64,000 nucleotides of DNA from Bacteroidota bacterium. GTDB taxonomy: Bacteria > Bacteroidota > Bacteroidia > Chitinophagales > Chitinophagaceae. This document shows, piece by piece, positions 15,794 through 24,846 of the stretch. The stretch covers positions 248,001-312,000 of the forward strand of contig JAFAGI010000012.1 in the NCBI GenBank assembly GCA_023422835.1. The letters run 5' to 3'. Position 1 is the first letter of the stretch; every line of letters begins with the position of its first letter. The translations under genes were made by a program, and so were the position numbers. The notes beneath the pieces are model-generated. The model ran no database searches. It had not been told where the DNA came from and worked only from the letters and a program-made list of their open reading frames with translations.

Positions 15794-18298
15794 ATGTTTA
15801 CAGAAAATTTCGGACTTAAAGGATTAACTAAACAGCAGGTACTGGAAGCGAGAGCCAAACACGGTGACAATGTGCTTTCCTACAAAAAAGAAAACCAGGT
15901 CCTGGAATTGTTCTTAGGGCTTGCAAAAGAACCGATGGTGCTTCTCTTGCTGGCTGCTGCATTGATCTATTTCATCAGTGGAGATACAGCGGATGCGCTG
16001 TTCATGTCGTTTTCAATTGTACTGGTTGCCGCTATTTCCGTTTACCAGGACAACAGAAGCCGCAATGCCTTGGAGAAATTGCAAGAGCTAACCACACCCG
16101 AATGTATGGTGATACGCAATGGTGAAATTCAGAAGATAAAAACAGAAGAATTGGTTGTGGGCGATTACCTGATGGTAGAAGAAGGAAACCTGATACCGGC
16201 AGACGGCACCATCATCCATTCAAACGACTTCTCTGTAAATGAATCGTTGTTGACAGGTGAATCTATGGCTGTGTATAAAGATAAGCAAAGCAAAAATAAC
16301 CATGTTTACAGCGGTACAACAGTAGCCAGCGGGCTTGCCGTAGCTGAAGTAAGTGCAACAGGCAACAATACTGAATTAGGCGCCATCGGCAAAAGCCTTG
16401 AAAACATTAAGGATGAGAAAACAACGCTTGAAAAACAGATCAATCAATTCGTAAAAATGATGGTGATCGTGGGAGCTGTAGTGTTCCTGATCGTGTTGCT
16501 GCTAAACTACATGCGTTCCTACAATTTGCTGGACAGCCTTTTAAAATCACTTACACTTGCCATGAGCATATTACCTGAAGAGATCCCTGTAGCATTCACC
16601 ACCTTCATGGCGCTGGGCTCTTACAGGCTTATGAAAATGGGCATCGTGGTAAAACAAATGAAAACAGTGGAAACCCTGGGCAGCGCTACTGTGATATGCA
16701 CAGATAAAACCGGGACCATTACCGAAAATAAAATGACGCTGTCGAAATTGTATGTTCATGCTAAAAACAGGATTGTAGATTTTTGTAAGCAGGCAGATGA
16801 TGCAGAAAAAGAGCTTATACGCACAGCTATGTGGGCTAGCGAGCCCATACCATTCGATCCTATGGAAATTTCGCTGCATAAGGCTTATAGTGAATTATGC
16901 CGCTATGATGAACGTCCGGAGTACCGCATGATACACGAGTATCCGTTGGGTGGCAAACCGCCAATGATGACGCACATTTTTGAAAATAAAAACGGCGACA
17001 GAATCATTGCTGCCAAAGGAGCGCCGGAAGCATTAATAGCAATATCAGACATTTCAGCTGATGAGAAAAAAGATATTCTTGCTGCTATAGAAGCAATCAC
17101 TGAACAAGGTTACCGTGTGCTTGCTGTAGCCGAAGCGGTATTTGCAGGAAATAAGTTTCCTGCAACGCAGCAGGAGTTTAAATTCAGCTTTAAAGGTATG
17201 GTAGCCTTTTATGACCCTCCTAAGAAAAACATACCGGCACTTTTAAACAATTTCTACCATGCAGGTATTGATGTAAAGATCATTACCGGCGACAATGCAG
17301 CCACTACAAAAACAATCGCAACAGAAATAGGTTTTAAAAACAGTGGCGCAAGCCTCAGCGGCGAAGAACTGGTGCACATGAATGCTGAGCACCTCCAAAA
17401 AGCAGTACGTAAAACAAACATCTTTACCCGCATGTTCCCTGAGGCAAAGCTCAATATCATTAATGCTTTAAAGGCAAACGGTGAAGTTGTAGCTATGACA
17501 GGCGATGGCGTTAATGACGGGCCGGCTTTGAAATCAGCACACATCGGGATTGCTATGGGCAGGAAAGGCACAGAAATAGCCAAACAGGCAGCTTCGCTGA
17601 TCCTGATGGAAGATGACCTTTCCAAACTGGCAGATGCTGTTGCTATGGGCAGGCGTATTTATACCAATCTTAAGAAGGCCATCCAATACATTATTTCCAT
17701 ACACATACCTATTATTTTAACGGTGTTTATACCGCTTGCGTTGGGATGGATCTTTCCGAATATTTTTACGCCGGTGCATGTGATCTTCCTGGAATTGATC
17801 ATGGGACCTACCTGCTCCATCATTTATGAAAATGAACCGCCTGAAAAAAATGCCATGTTTGAAAAACCACGTAAAACCACGGGTAACTTTTTTAGCTGGC
17901 ATGAGCTGGCCACCAGCATACTGCAGGGTTTAGCCATCACGGCCGGCACCCTGTTTGCATATCAATACGCTGTAAATAATGGCTATGATGAAGCACTCAC
18001 TCGAAGCATGGTATTTACCACACTGATAGCTGCCAACATATTCCTGACGCTTGTGAACAGGTCATTTTTCTACTCAATCTTTACTACTTTAAAATACAGA
18101 AATAAACTTATACCACTGATAATTTTGATTACAGTTGTCATAGTAGCCCTCCTGTTGTACGTAGATGTATTTACGCGATTTTTTAAATTCGCACATCTTA
18201 GCGGCAGCCAATTATTATTGTGTATAAGCGTTGGCTTTATTTCGGTGATCTGGTATGAATTTGTCAAATGGGTTAAAAGAATAATACTGCATAAGTGA
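15794..18298 (+). CDS. P-type cation-transporting ATPase (type II-like)
   Basis: An 834-aa ion pump with an actuator LTGES motif, phosphorylation site CTDKTGT (D304), nucleotide-binding domain with KGAPEAL, and hinge TGDGVNDGPAL. Membrane helix 4 reads LPEEIP, where many Ca2+ pumps have LPEGLP. Four N-terminal and about six C-terminal membrane segments give the type II layout. The N-terminal part (FGLKGLTKQQVLEAR) is the cation ATPase N domain. Calcium or another divalent cation is the likely substrate, but it cannot be fixed by eye. The gene precedes tetR by 85 bases and is probably transcribed separately. Confidence 0.9.
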   Translation: MFTENFGLKGLTKQQVLEARAKHGDNVLSYKKENQVLELFLGLAKEPMVLLLLAAALIYFISGDTADALFMSFSIVLVAAISVYQDNRSRNALEKLQELTTPECMVIRNGEIQKIKTEELVVGDYLMVEEGNLIPADGTIIHSNDFSVNESLLTGESMAVYKDKQSKNNHVYSGTTVASGLAVAEVSATGNNTELGAIGKSLENIKDEKTTLEKQINQFVKMMVIVGAVVFLIVLLLNYMRSYNLLDSLLKSLTLAMSILPEEIPVAFTTFMALGSYRLMKMGIVVKQMKTVETLGSATVICTDKTGTITENKMTLSKLYVHAKNRIVDFCKQADDAEKELIRTAMWASEPIPFDPMEISLHKAYSELCRYDERPEYRMIHEYPLGGKPPMMTHIFENKNGDRIIAAKGAPEALIAISDISADEKKDILAAIEAITEQGYRVLAVAEAVFAGNKFPATQQEFKFSFKGMVAFYDPPKKNIPALLNNFYHAGIDVKIITGDNAATTKTIATEIGFKNSGASLSGEELVHMNAEHLQKAVRKTNIFTRMFPEAKLNIINALKANGEVVAMTGDGVNDGPALKSAHIGIAMGRKGTEIAKQAASLILMEDDLSKLADAVAMGRRIYTNLKKAIQYIISIHIPIILTVFIPLALGWIFPNIFTPVHVIFLELIMGPTCSIIYENEPPEKNAMFEKPRKTTGNFFSWHELATSILQGLAITAGTLFAYQYAVNNGYDEALTRSMVFTTLIAANIFLTLVNRSFFYSIFTTLKYRNKLIPLIILITVVIVALLLYVDVFTRFFKFAHLSGSQLLLCISVGFISVIWYEFVKWVKRIILHK

Positions 18299-18320
18299 AG
18301 AAACACACCAACTTCACACT

Positions 18321-18340
18321 TTTTAATCATTTGATTAAAA
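18321..18340 (+). promoter_or_regulatory. Predicted TetR operator O1 upstream of tetR
   Basis: TTTTAATCA and TGATTAAAA form a perfect 9-bp inverted repeat with a two-base centre. Its core TTAATCA-TT-TGATTAA has the same arms as the palindrome over the tolC start. It lies just upstream of the tetR promoter, as expected for autoregulation. Confidence 0.65.
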
Positions 18341-18343
18341 TAT

Positions 18344-18375
18344 TTGTTTAAAACAGATATTATACTTTATCTTTG
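18344..18375 (+). promoter_or_regulatory. tetR promoter (TTG ... TATCTTTG)
   Basis: TATCTTTG (18368-18375) matches the -7 consensus TAnnTTTG, and TTG (18344-18346) lies at about the spacing of a -33 element. The -7 box ends eight bases before the tetR ATG. The operator palindrome ends three bases upstream of the TTG. Confidence 0.6.
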
Positions 18376-18383
18376 CAACAACA

Positions 18384-18998
18384 ATGGCAAAGAAGAAAAA
18401 CATACAGGAAGATTTGTCTACAGAAGAAAAAATCAAGCATGCCGCGGCAACTGTATTTCAGAAGAAAGGCTTTGCTGCTACCCGCACGCGAGACATTGCC
18501 GAAGAAGCAGGCCTCAACCTGGCGCTGATCAACTATTACTTCCGCAGCAAGCAAAATCTGTTCAACATCATCATGGAAGAAAAAATGCGTACCTTCTTCA
18601 AAAGTATGCTGCCTTTGTTGCTCGCAGATAAACTCTCCTTTCATGAAAAAGTAAAACTAATCTCCAAAAATTACATTGCCCTGCTGCTTGAAAACCCCGA
18701 TCTCCCTGTGTTTGTAATGAATGTAATCCACTCCAACCCCAAGCATTTTGCCCGCATTACAGAAGGTGTGGAAATGGTGCAGCATTCGCCATTGGTGGGA
18801 GCTATCAGGAAAATAAATCCAAAAGCTAAGTTTGAACAGTTTTTCATGAACATCATGGCGCTCTGCGTTTTTCCCTTTGTAATGCGCCCGGCCATAACAG
18901 AAATATCAGATACTATCAATAAAGACTTTGAAAAACTGATGAATGAACGAATTGAGCTTATTCCTAAATGGATTGAAGCCATGCTGAAAGTAAAATAA
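18384..18998 (+). CDS. TetR/AcrR family transcriptional regulator
   Basis: A 204-aa repressor. The N-terminal TetR helix-turn-helix spans about residues 15-60 (KIKHAAATVFQKKGFAATRT, DIAEEAGLNLALINYYFRSK). The rest is a helical ligand-binding and dimerisation domain, ligand unknown. It heads a gene cluster for a TolC/HlyD/ABC exporter, the same composition as E. coli cecR-ybhGFSR. Two matching palindromes, one before its own promoter and one at the next gene's start, make it the likely local repressor. Confidence 0.92.
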   Translation: MAKKKNIQEDLSTEEKIKHAAATVFQKKGFAATRTRDIAEEAGLNLALINYYFRSKQNLFNIIMEEKMRTFFKSMLPLLLADKLSFHEKVKLISKNYIALLLENPDLPVFVMNVIHSNPKHFARITEGVEMVQHSPLVGAIRKINPKAKFEQFFMNIMALCVFPFVMRPAITEISDTINKDFEKLMNERIELIPKWIEAMLKVK

Positions 18999-19016
18999 AA
19001 TTTTTTTAACCAAAAG

Positions 19017-19032
19017 TTAATCAAATGATTAA
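19017..19032 (+). promoter_or_regulatory. Predicted TetR operator O2 over the tolC start codon
   Basis: TTAATCAAATGATTAA is a palindrome with arms TTAATCA/TGATTAA, identical to the core of O1. The ATG of the TolC gene (19025) lies inside it. A repressor bound here could block elongation into the operon or occlude the ribosome site region at DNA level. Confidence 0.6.
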
Positions 19033-20293
19033 ATCAATTGATAAAAACAGGTGCGTATTTGTAATGACATTGCTGCTTCTAACTATGCATATAGCTGCTG
19101 CCCAGCAACTTTCGATCGAAGAAGCCTGGAGGTTGGGTAGGGAAAACTATCCCGCTATTAAAAAATATAATTTAATAAAAGCTGTAAATGATTACACTTT
19201 ACAAAACGCCGCAAAAGCTTACCTGCCACAGTTTTCAGCCAATGCACAGGCTACCTGGCAGACGGAGGTAACACGCATTCCCGTTGCGGTCCCCGGCATT
19301 AAAGAAATGAATAAAGATCAGTACAGGATACAAGCAGAAGCAAATCAGCTGATTTATGATGGCGGCGCTGTAAAAGCACAACAGGCTTTACAATCAGCCA
19401 ATACAGCCGTGCAACTTCAAAGTATAGAGGTAGCCATGCACGCCATTAAAGAACGTATCACTGAAATCTATTTCGGCATCTTGCTGATGGATGAACAGCT
19501 GGCACAGCAGAAGTTGCGTACAGAAGTGCTGGAGAGCACTTTGAAAAAAGCAGAAGCTGCTTTAGCGAATGGCGTTTCCTACCGTAGCAATGTACAGGAG
19601 TTAAAAGCCGAGCTATTAAATGCGCAAATGGCTGCGCACGAAATAAAAACAGACCAAAGAGGTTACAAAGATATGCTGGCAAAATTGTTGGGCACCACCA
19701 TACATGAAGAAACAATATTTGTGAAACCCGCAACTGTAAACGTTCCTGACGAGATAAACAGAGCAGAACTAAAATTATACGACCTCCAAAAAACTGTTTA
19801 TGATACCCAAAAGAAAAAACTACAGTCTGACTGGCTGCCTAAAATATCTGCATTTGTACAAGGTGGTTACGGCAGGCCCGGCTTAAACATGCTCGATAAT
19901 AATTTTGCTCCCTACGCTATTGGCGGCGTTCGGTTAAGCTTTCCTGTCAGCAACTTATACACCAGGAAAAACAACCTGAAAATAATTGAACTGAACAAGC
20001 AACAACTGGAAGCAGACAAGGAAGCATTCATTTTAAATACGGATATAAACTTGCAGAAACAGGCAAGCGAAATTGAGAAATATGAATCGCTGATACGTGA
20101 AGACGATAAAATTATTGAACTAAGAAAGTCAGTAACATCATCGGCGCAGGCGCAACTGGATAATAAAGTAATCACGGTGACGGAGTTTATCACCAAACTA
20201 AATGCGGAATACGCGGCGCGTCAAACTAAATACCTGCATCAATTGCAATTATTAAAAGCAAAGTACAACTACAACAATACATCAGGCAATTAA
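19025..20293 (+). CDS. TolC family outer membrane efflux protein
   Basis: Outer membrane channel component of an efflux system. A signal peptide (about 1-26, ending HIAAAQQ) is followed by LSIEEAWRLGRENYPAIK, the usual start of the first OEP repeat, and long alternating helical hairpins (about 120-200 and 320-400). At 422 aa the length is normal. It lies 26 bases after tetR and 19 bases before the HlyD gene. Confidence 0.92.
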   Translation: MIKSIDKNRCVFVMTLLLLTMHIAAAQQLSIEEAWRLGRENYPAIKKYNLIKAVNDYTLQNAAKAYLPQFSANAQATWQTEVTRIPVAVPGIKEMNKDQYRIQAEANQLIYDGGAVKAQQALQSANTAVQLQSIEVAMHAIKERITEIYFGILLMDEQLAQQKLRTEVLESTLKKAEAALANGVSYRSNVQELKAELLNAQMAAHEIKTDQRGYKDMLAKLLGTTIHEETIFVKPATVNVPDEINRAELKLYDLQKTVYDTQKKKLQSDWLPKISAFVQGGYGRPGLNMLDNNFAPYAIGGVRLSFPVSNLYTRKNNLKIIELNKQQLEADKEAFILNTDINLQKQASEIEKYESLIREDDKIIELRKSVTSSAQAQLDNKVITVTEFITKLNAEYAARQTKYLHQLQLLKAKYNYNNTSGN

Positions 20294-20312
20294 TCTTATA
20301 ACATTAATACAC

Positions 20313-21263
20313 ATGCAAAAAACAATCTTACTTACACTGATAATTTCAGTAATGCTCACTTCCTGCACAAACAATAAACAGGACTTCGATGCTGCCGGAA
20401 ACTTTGAAGCAGACGAGGTGATCGTTTCCGCACAACAAAACGGAGAGATTAAAGAGCTAAACATTAGCGAAGGCAACACTCTTGAACAAAATACAATAGT
20501 TGGCCAGATAGATGTACAGGCGCAGAAATTGCAAAAGCAGCAAACAGAAGCTGCCATCTCTTCGCTGCAACAAAAAACAGTTTCCTCTTCTGCGCAGGAG
20601 GCCGTAGTGCAGAAGCAACTGGCAGCACAACAGGCGCAACTGCAAACGCTAAAAAAAGAAAAGCAACGCACCGAAAACCTGGTGAATGCAGATGCTGCGC
20701 CACGTAAACAGTTGGATGACATTGATGCACAAATAGACCAGCTCCAAAAACAAATGACTGCAACACAGGCGCAGGCAGATGTATACAGGAATAATGCAAA
20801 CACGCAAAACCGGAGCATCCTGAGTGAACGCACGCCCCTGGAAAGATCTCAGGAGATCATCAACTTCCAGATAAGCAAAGGTGAAATAGTAAACCCGGTA
20901 ACAGGCGTGGTTCTTAGCAAGTACGCTATGCAGGGAGAGATGGTCACGATCGGCAGGCCCTTGTACAAGATTGCGAACATGGATACTCTTTCTTTAAAAG
21001 CGTACGTGACCGGGCAGCAATTACCTAAGATCAGGATCGGCCAGCAGGTGACTGTGCGTATAGACAACGAAAATAAAACTTATAAATATTATACAGGTGT
21101 CATCAGCTGGATATCTGATAAGTCGGAATTCACACCTAAAACCATTCAAACAAAAAATGAACGTGCCAACCTGGTGTACGCCATAAAGGTACGTGTGGTA
21201 AATGACGGCTATCTGAAAATCGGGATGTACGGTGAAGTAGTGTTTGATACATCTGAAAAATAA
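20313..21263 (+). CDS. HlyD/MFP family periplasmic adaptor (lipoprotein)
   Basis: Adaptor linking inner membrane ABC transporter and TolC. The N-terminus carries a lipoprotein signal with lipobox LTSC, so it is probably lipid-anchored. A biotinyl-lipoyl-like half motif (NFEADEVIVSAQQNGEIKEL) and a Gln/Ala-rich coiled coil (about 65-165) precede the second lipoyl half (NPVTGVVLSKYAMQGEMV) and a beta-barrel domain. It corresponds to YbhG in the E. coli ybhGFSR arrangement. Confidence 0.9.
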   Translation: MQKTILLTLIISVMLTSCTNNKQDFDAAGNFEADEVIVSAQQNGEIKELNISEGNTLEQNTIVGQIDVQAQKLQKQQTEAAISSLQQKTVSSSAQEAVVQKQLAAQQAQLQTLKKEKQRTENLVNADAAPRKQLDDIDAQIDQLQKQMTATQAQADVYRNNANTQNRSILSERTPLERSQEIINFQISKGEIVNPVTGVVLSKYAMQGEMVTIGRPLYKIANMDTLSLKAYVTGQQLPKIRIGQQVTVRIDNENKTYKYYTGVISWISDKSEFTPKTIQTKNERANLVYAIKVRVVNDGYLKIGMYGEVVFDTSEK

Positions 21264-21283
21264 TTGTATAAAAATTAGCATAC

Positions 21284-22249
21284 GTGAACGATATCATTGT
21301 ACATAATATTACCAAAACTTACGAGAAAGGAGCTGTGATGGCTGTTGATGATGTGAGCTTCAACGTAAACGAAGGCGAACTATTCGGGCTTATAGGACCT
21401 GACGGTGCAGGCAAAACATCCATCTTCAGGATTCTCACTACCCTCCTGCTCGCAGATACAGGCACAGCCAGTGTTGCAGGTTTTGACGTAATAAAAGATT
21501 ATAAACAGATCCGCAGCAGCATCGGTTATATGCCGGGCAGATTTTCTTTGTACCAGGATTTAACTGTGCAGGAAAACCTGGATTTCTTTGCCAACTTATT
21601 CGGAACTAATCAACAACAAAATTATCATCTTATAAAAGATATTTATGAGCAGATAAAACCCTTCAACAACAGGCGTGCAGGAAAATTATCCGGCGGCATG
21701 AAACAGAAGCTGGCATTGTGTTGTGCGCTTGTACATAAACCACGCGTTTTATTTCTTGACGAACCGACTACCGGAGTGGATGTGGTTTCAAGAAGGGAGT
21801 TCTGGGAAATGCTGAAAAAATTAAAGCAACAGGGAATTACTATACTGGTATCCACACCGTATATGGATGAGGCTACACTGTGCGAAAGAATTGCGCTGAT
21901 ACAAAAAGGAAAGATCATGCGGGTAGATACGCCCCGAAATATCTTAGACACATACCCGGTAAAGCTATACGCTGCAAAAGCTGTGAACATTTACAGCTTG
22001 CTGAAAGATTTAAGAAACCACCCGGATATTGAAAGTTGCTATGCATTCGGAGAATGGCTGCATATAACGGTAACCGGCAATAAAGACAACGGCAAACAAT
22101 TAATAGAGAGAATTGCAATACAAAAAGGTCACGTAAGTATTGTTGTAAAAACAATGAAACCCGGCATTGAAGACAGTTTTATCAGGTCAATGCAAAATCG
22201 CCAACCACCCCATACAGAAGTAAAACAAATGCATGATGAAGTTTTATGA
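21284..22249 (+). CDS. ABC transporter ATP-binding protein (YbhF N-half-like)
   Basis: An ABC ATPase with Walker A GPDGAGKT (Asp where Asn is usual, as in YbhF/RbbA-type proteins), signature KLSGGMKQK, Walker B VLFLDEPTTGVD, and a switch region with Thr rather than the usual His (VSTPYMDEA). The missing H-loop His suggests weak or no hydrolysis at this site. A regulatory C-terminal extension follows (about 230-321). The start is GTG. Its end overlaps the next ATPase gene by 17 bases. Confidence 0.9.
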   Translation: MNDIIVHNITKTYEKGAVMAVDDVSFNVNEGELFGLIGPDGAGKTSIFRILTTLLLADTGTASVAGFDVIKDYKQIRSSIGYMPGRFSLYQDLTVQENLDFFANLFGTNQQQNYHLIKDIYEQIKPFNNRRAGKLSGGMKQKLALCCALVHKPRVLFLDEPTTGVDVVSRREFWEMLKKLKQQGITILVSTPYMDEATLCERIALIQKGKIMRVDTPRNILDTYPVKLYAAKAVNIYSLLKDLRNHPDIESCYAFGEWLHITVTGNKDNGKQLIERIAIQKGHVSIVVKTMKPGIEDSFIRSMQNRQPPHTEVKQMHDEVL

Positions 22250-23006
22250 TAATAGAGAGCAAAACAATACAGCATTGACGCTTGATAATATGGTGATTTC
22301 CTGCCGCGACCTCACCAAGAAGTTCGGCGGTTTTACTGCGGTGGACAATATATCCTTTGAAGTAAGCAGAGGAGAGATCTTTGGCTTTCTGGGCGCCAAC
22401 GGTGCGGGGAAAACTACTGCCATGCGCATGTTGTGCGGTTTACTGAGCCCTACTTCCGGCAAAGCTACAGTGGCAGGCTATGATGTTTACCAGGAGCACA
22501 ATAAGATCAAACAAAACATCGGTTATATGAGCCAGAAATTTTCTTTGTATGAGAACCTGAGTCCGGTAGAGAATATACAATTTTATGGCGGCGTGTATGG
22601 TGTGCCGCGAAAGGAAATAAAACTGCGAAGTGAAGAACTGATCGAAACGCTCGGATTGCAAGACCAGGCAAACAAGATGGTTGCTTCGCTGCCATTGGGC
22701 TGGAGACAAAGGCTGGCTTTCTCTGTGGCAATTTTTCACCGCCCGAAAATTGTGTTTTTAGATGAGCCTACCGGTGGCGTAGATCCTGTAACACGCCGGC
22801 AGTTCTGGGATATGATCTATGAAGCAGCAGCAAACAACATCACCATATTTGTAACCACCCATTACATGGACGAGGCTGAGTACTGCGACCGCGTAACGAT
22901 TATGGTTGATGGAAAAATTGAAGCGCTGGATACTCCCGCCAACCTGAAACAACAATTCAACGGCACCAGCATGGACGATGTTTTTTATAAGCTGGCGAGA
23001 AAGTGA
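22233..23006 (+). CDS. ABC transporter ATP-binding protein (YbhF C-half-like)
   Basis: A 257-aa ABC ATPase with Walker A GANGAGKTT, Walker B VFLDEPTGGVD and a normal H-loop (VTTHYMDEAEYCD). The signature position reads ASLPLGWRQRLA instead of LSGGQ, a degenerate form also seen in YbhF-type second domains. Together with the preceding gene it forms two halves that are fused in E. coli YbhF; here each half lacks one canonical element, so they probably work as an obligate heterodimer. Confidence 0.9.
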   Translation: MMKFYDNREQNNTALTLDNMVISCRDLTKKFGGFTAVDNISFEVSRGEIFGFLGANGAGKTTAMRMLCGLLSPTSGKATVAGYDVYQEHNKIKQNIGYMSQKFSLYENLSPVENIQFYGGVYGVPRKEIKLRSEELIETLGLQDQANKMVASLPLGWRQRLAFSVAIFHRPKIVFLDEPTGGVDPVTRRQFWDMIYEAAANNITIFVTTHYMDEAEYCDRVTIMVDGKIEALDTPANLKQQFNGTSMDDVFYKLARK

Positions 23007-23089
23007 ATGAGAGGAGAGTGGAGAGGTGATAGTGCAAAATGAAATCATAGATATCAATTTAATTATCACAAACAATAAAATCTTATCTT

Positions 23090-23484
23090 ATGGAAAGCAT
23101 TACTGCAACCAAATCGTATGCATTTGCAATTAAAATTATCATGCTATACAAATTCTTAATTGAACAAAAGAAAGAATTTACATTATCCAGGCAACTTTTA
23201 AGAAGTGGCACAGCAATCGGTGCATTAGTACGTGAATCAAATCATGCTGAATCAAAAGCAGATTTTCTCCATAAAATAAATATTGCTTTAAAAGAAGCTA
23301 ATGAAACAGAATATGGTTAATGCTTCTCCTAGATACAGGCTACATAAGTTTTGAAGACTATGATGATATTCAAAAACATTGCAATGAGATTATCAGGTTT
23401 TTAAGCAACGTAAAAACTACAAAGAAAACCTTGGTCGAAACACCTTTTAAATTTCCTCTTTCACATTTCCACTATACTCTGTAA
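23090..23484 (+). pseudogene. Four-helix bundle protein (23S rRNA IVP family), frameshifted
   Basis: The first frame encodes a typical four-helix bundle protein start and core (LSRQLLRSGTAIGALVRESN, KINIALKEANETEYG) but stops at 23320. Reading one base over from 23317 restores the family C-terminus (WLMLLLDTGYISFEDYDD, EIIRFLSNVKTT) up to a stop at 23482-23484. One base is missing near 23314-23317, so this is a recent frameshift or a sequencing error. It sits between an ATPase and a permease of the export operon, and its restored stop directly abuts the permease ATG. Confidence 0.85.
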
Positions 23485-24591
23485 ATGAAAAATCTTCTCG
23501 TATTTATAAAAAAAGAATTCTATCATGTGTTTCGTGATAAACGCACGCTGGTAGTGATGTTTGGCATGCCGCTGATGCAGATTATATTGTTCGGCTTCGC
23601 GCTCACCAGCGAAGTTAAAAATGCGGATGTACTGTTGATAGACAATGCAAGGGATGTACATGCTCAAAAGCTTACCAATAAATACAAAGCATCCACTTAT
23701 TTCAGCATCGAAGAAAAGCAAATTCCTTACAACAAAATTGAGGAGGAGTTTCAAAAGGGCAAAATCAAAGCTGCAATCATATTTCCACCGAATTTCAGCA
23801 ACGACCTTATGCGCAGCAAGCAGGCAAGCTTGCAGGTACTGGCTGACGGCAGCGAGCCGAATATTGCAAAAATGCTGATACAATACATCAGTTCAATTAC
23901 AATGGATTACCAGCAGCAACTCAATGAAAACATCCTGCCGGGCAGCATCATCATTCCGGAAATGCGCATGTTGTACAATGAAGAGGGCAACGGCTCTATC
24001 AACTTTGTGCCCGGTGTAATGGCGTTGATTCTCATGATCGTATGTACGGCATTGACTTCTGTAGCTGTTGTGCGAGAAAAAGAATTGGGCACTATGGAAA
24101 TATTGCTGGTATCGCCTTTTAAGCCAACTATGGTACTGGTGGCCAAAGCGCTGCCCTACCTCATTTTGTCGCTTATGAACCTGGTACTGATTTTATTATT
24201 GTCGGTATATGTGATGAACGTTCCCATGCTGGGTAGCATTGTTTTGTTCTTTTTTATAAGCCTTTTGTTTATATCTACCTGCCTGGCAATAGGCCTGGTG
24301 ATCTCTAATTCTACCAATTCGCAACAGGTAGCTCTGCTGATTTCGATGATCGGGATGATGTTGCCGACAATCATTTTTACAGGATTTATTTTCCCGCTGG
24401 AAAACATGCCTGTATTCTTCCAGTGGTTCTCCAATATTGTTCCGGCGAAGTGGTATTACACCGGTGTAAAATCGATTATGCTCAAAGGCCTGGGCATTGA
24501 ATATGTGTGGAAAGAAATTGTTGTGCTTACCGGCATGACGCTTTTGCTGTTGCTGGTTGCTGTGAGAAAATTTAAGATCAGGCTAGATTAA
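23485..24591 (+). CDS. ABC-2 type transporter permease (YbhS-like)
   Basis: A 368-aa ABC-2 permease. The N-terminal RDKRTLVVMFGMPLMQIILF is the usual first helix with its cytoplasmic lead. An extracytoplasmic domain of about 130 residues and five C-terminal helices follow, with the family motif VVREKELGTMEILLVSP. It pairs with the second permease to form the transmembrane part of the exporter. Confidence 0.92.
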   Translation: MKNLLVFIKKEFYHVFRDKRTLVVMFGMPLMQIILFGFALTSEVKNADVLLIDNARDVHAQKLTNKYKASTYFSIEEKQIPYNKIEEEFQKGKIKAAIIFPPNFSNDLMRSKQASLQVLADGSEPNIAKMLIQYISSITMDYQQQLNENILPGSIIIPEMRMLYNEEGNGSINFVPGVMALILMIVCTALTSVAVVREKELGTMEILLVSPFKPTMVLVAKALPYLILSLMNLVLILLLSVYVMNVPMLGSIVLFFFISLLFISTCLAIGLVISNSTNSQQVALLISMIGMMLPTIIFTGFIFPLENMPVFFQWFSNIVPAKWYYTGVKSIMLKGLGIEYVWKEIVVLTGMTLLLLLVAVRKFKIRLD

Positions 24592-24598
24592 TATAACC

Positions 24599-24690
24599 CA
24601 TGAAATAACCATAAAGATAAAGAATCTATACCAACGGGGAATAATAATAATAATAATAAAGAATTAAGGTTTTGGTTATTCCGTGTGGCA
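24599..24690 (-). repeat. Dispersed intergenic repeat, copy D
   Basis: Reverse orientation relative to copies A-C. It begins CATGAAATAACCATAAAG, carries ATACCAACGGGGAATAAT and ends GGTTATTCCGTGTGGCAAC. A short AAT microsatellite (about 24640-24658) sits inside it. It lies between the two permease genes. Confidence 0.7.
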
Positions 24691-24710
24691 ACTAAAAAAA
24701 TAAATATACA

Positions 24711-24798
24711 CATGAAATAGGCATAAAAACGGGACAGGCATACCAACCGAAATGATTACGTGGGAACGAAGTTTACCGGAAGTAATTCATGTGGCCAT
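24711..24798 (-). repeat. Dispersed intergenic repeat, copy E
   Basis: CATGAAATAGGCATAAA at the left, GGCATACCAACCGAAAT in the middle and TTCATGTGGCCATT at the right. The flank AAAACAGCCGTAAAGC continues the similarity to copy A's left flank. It is the most diverged copy. Confidence 0.55.
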
Positions 24799-24846
24799 TA
24801 AAACAGCCGTAAAGCAGCGCATTAACATACAAATGAAATAGTTAAA

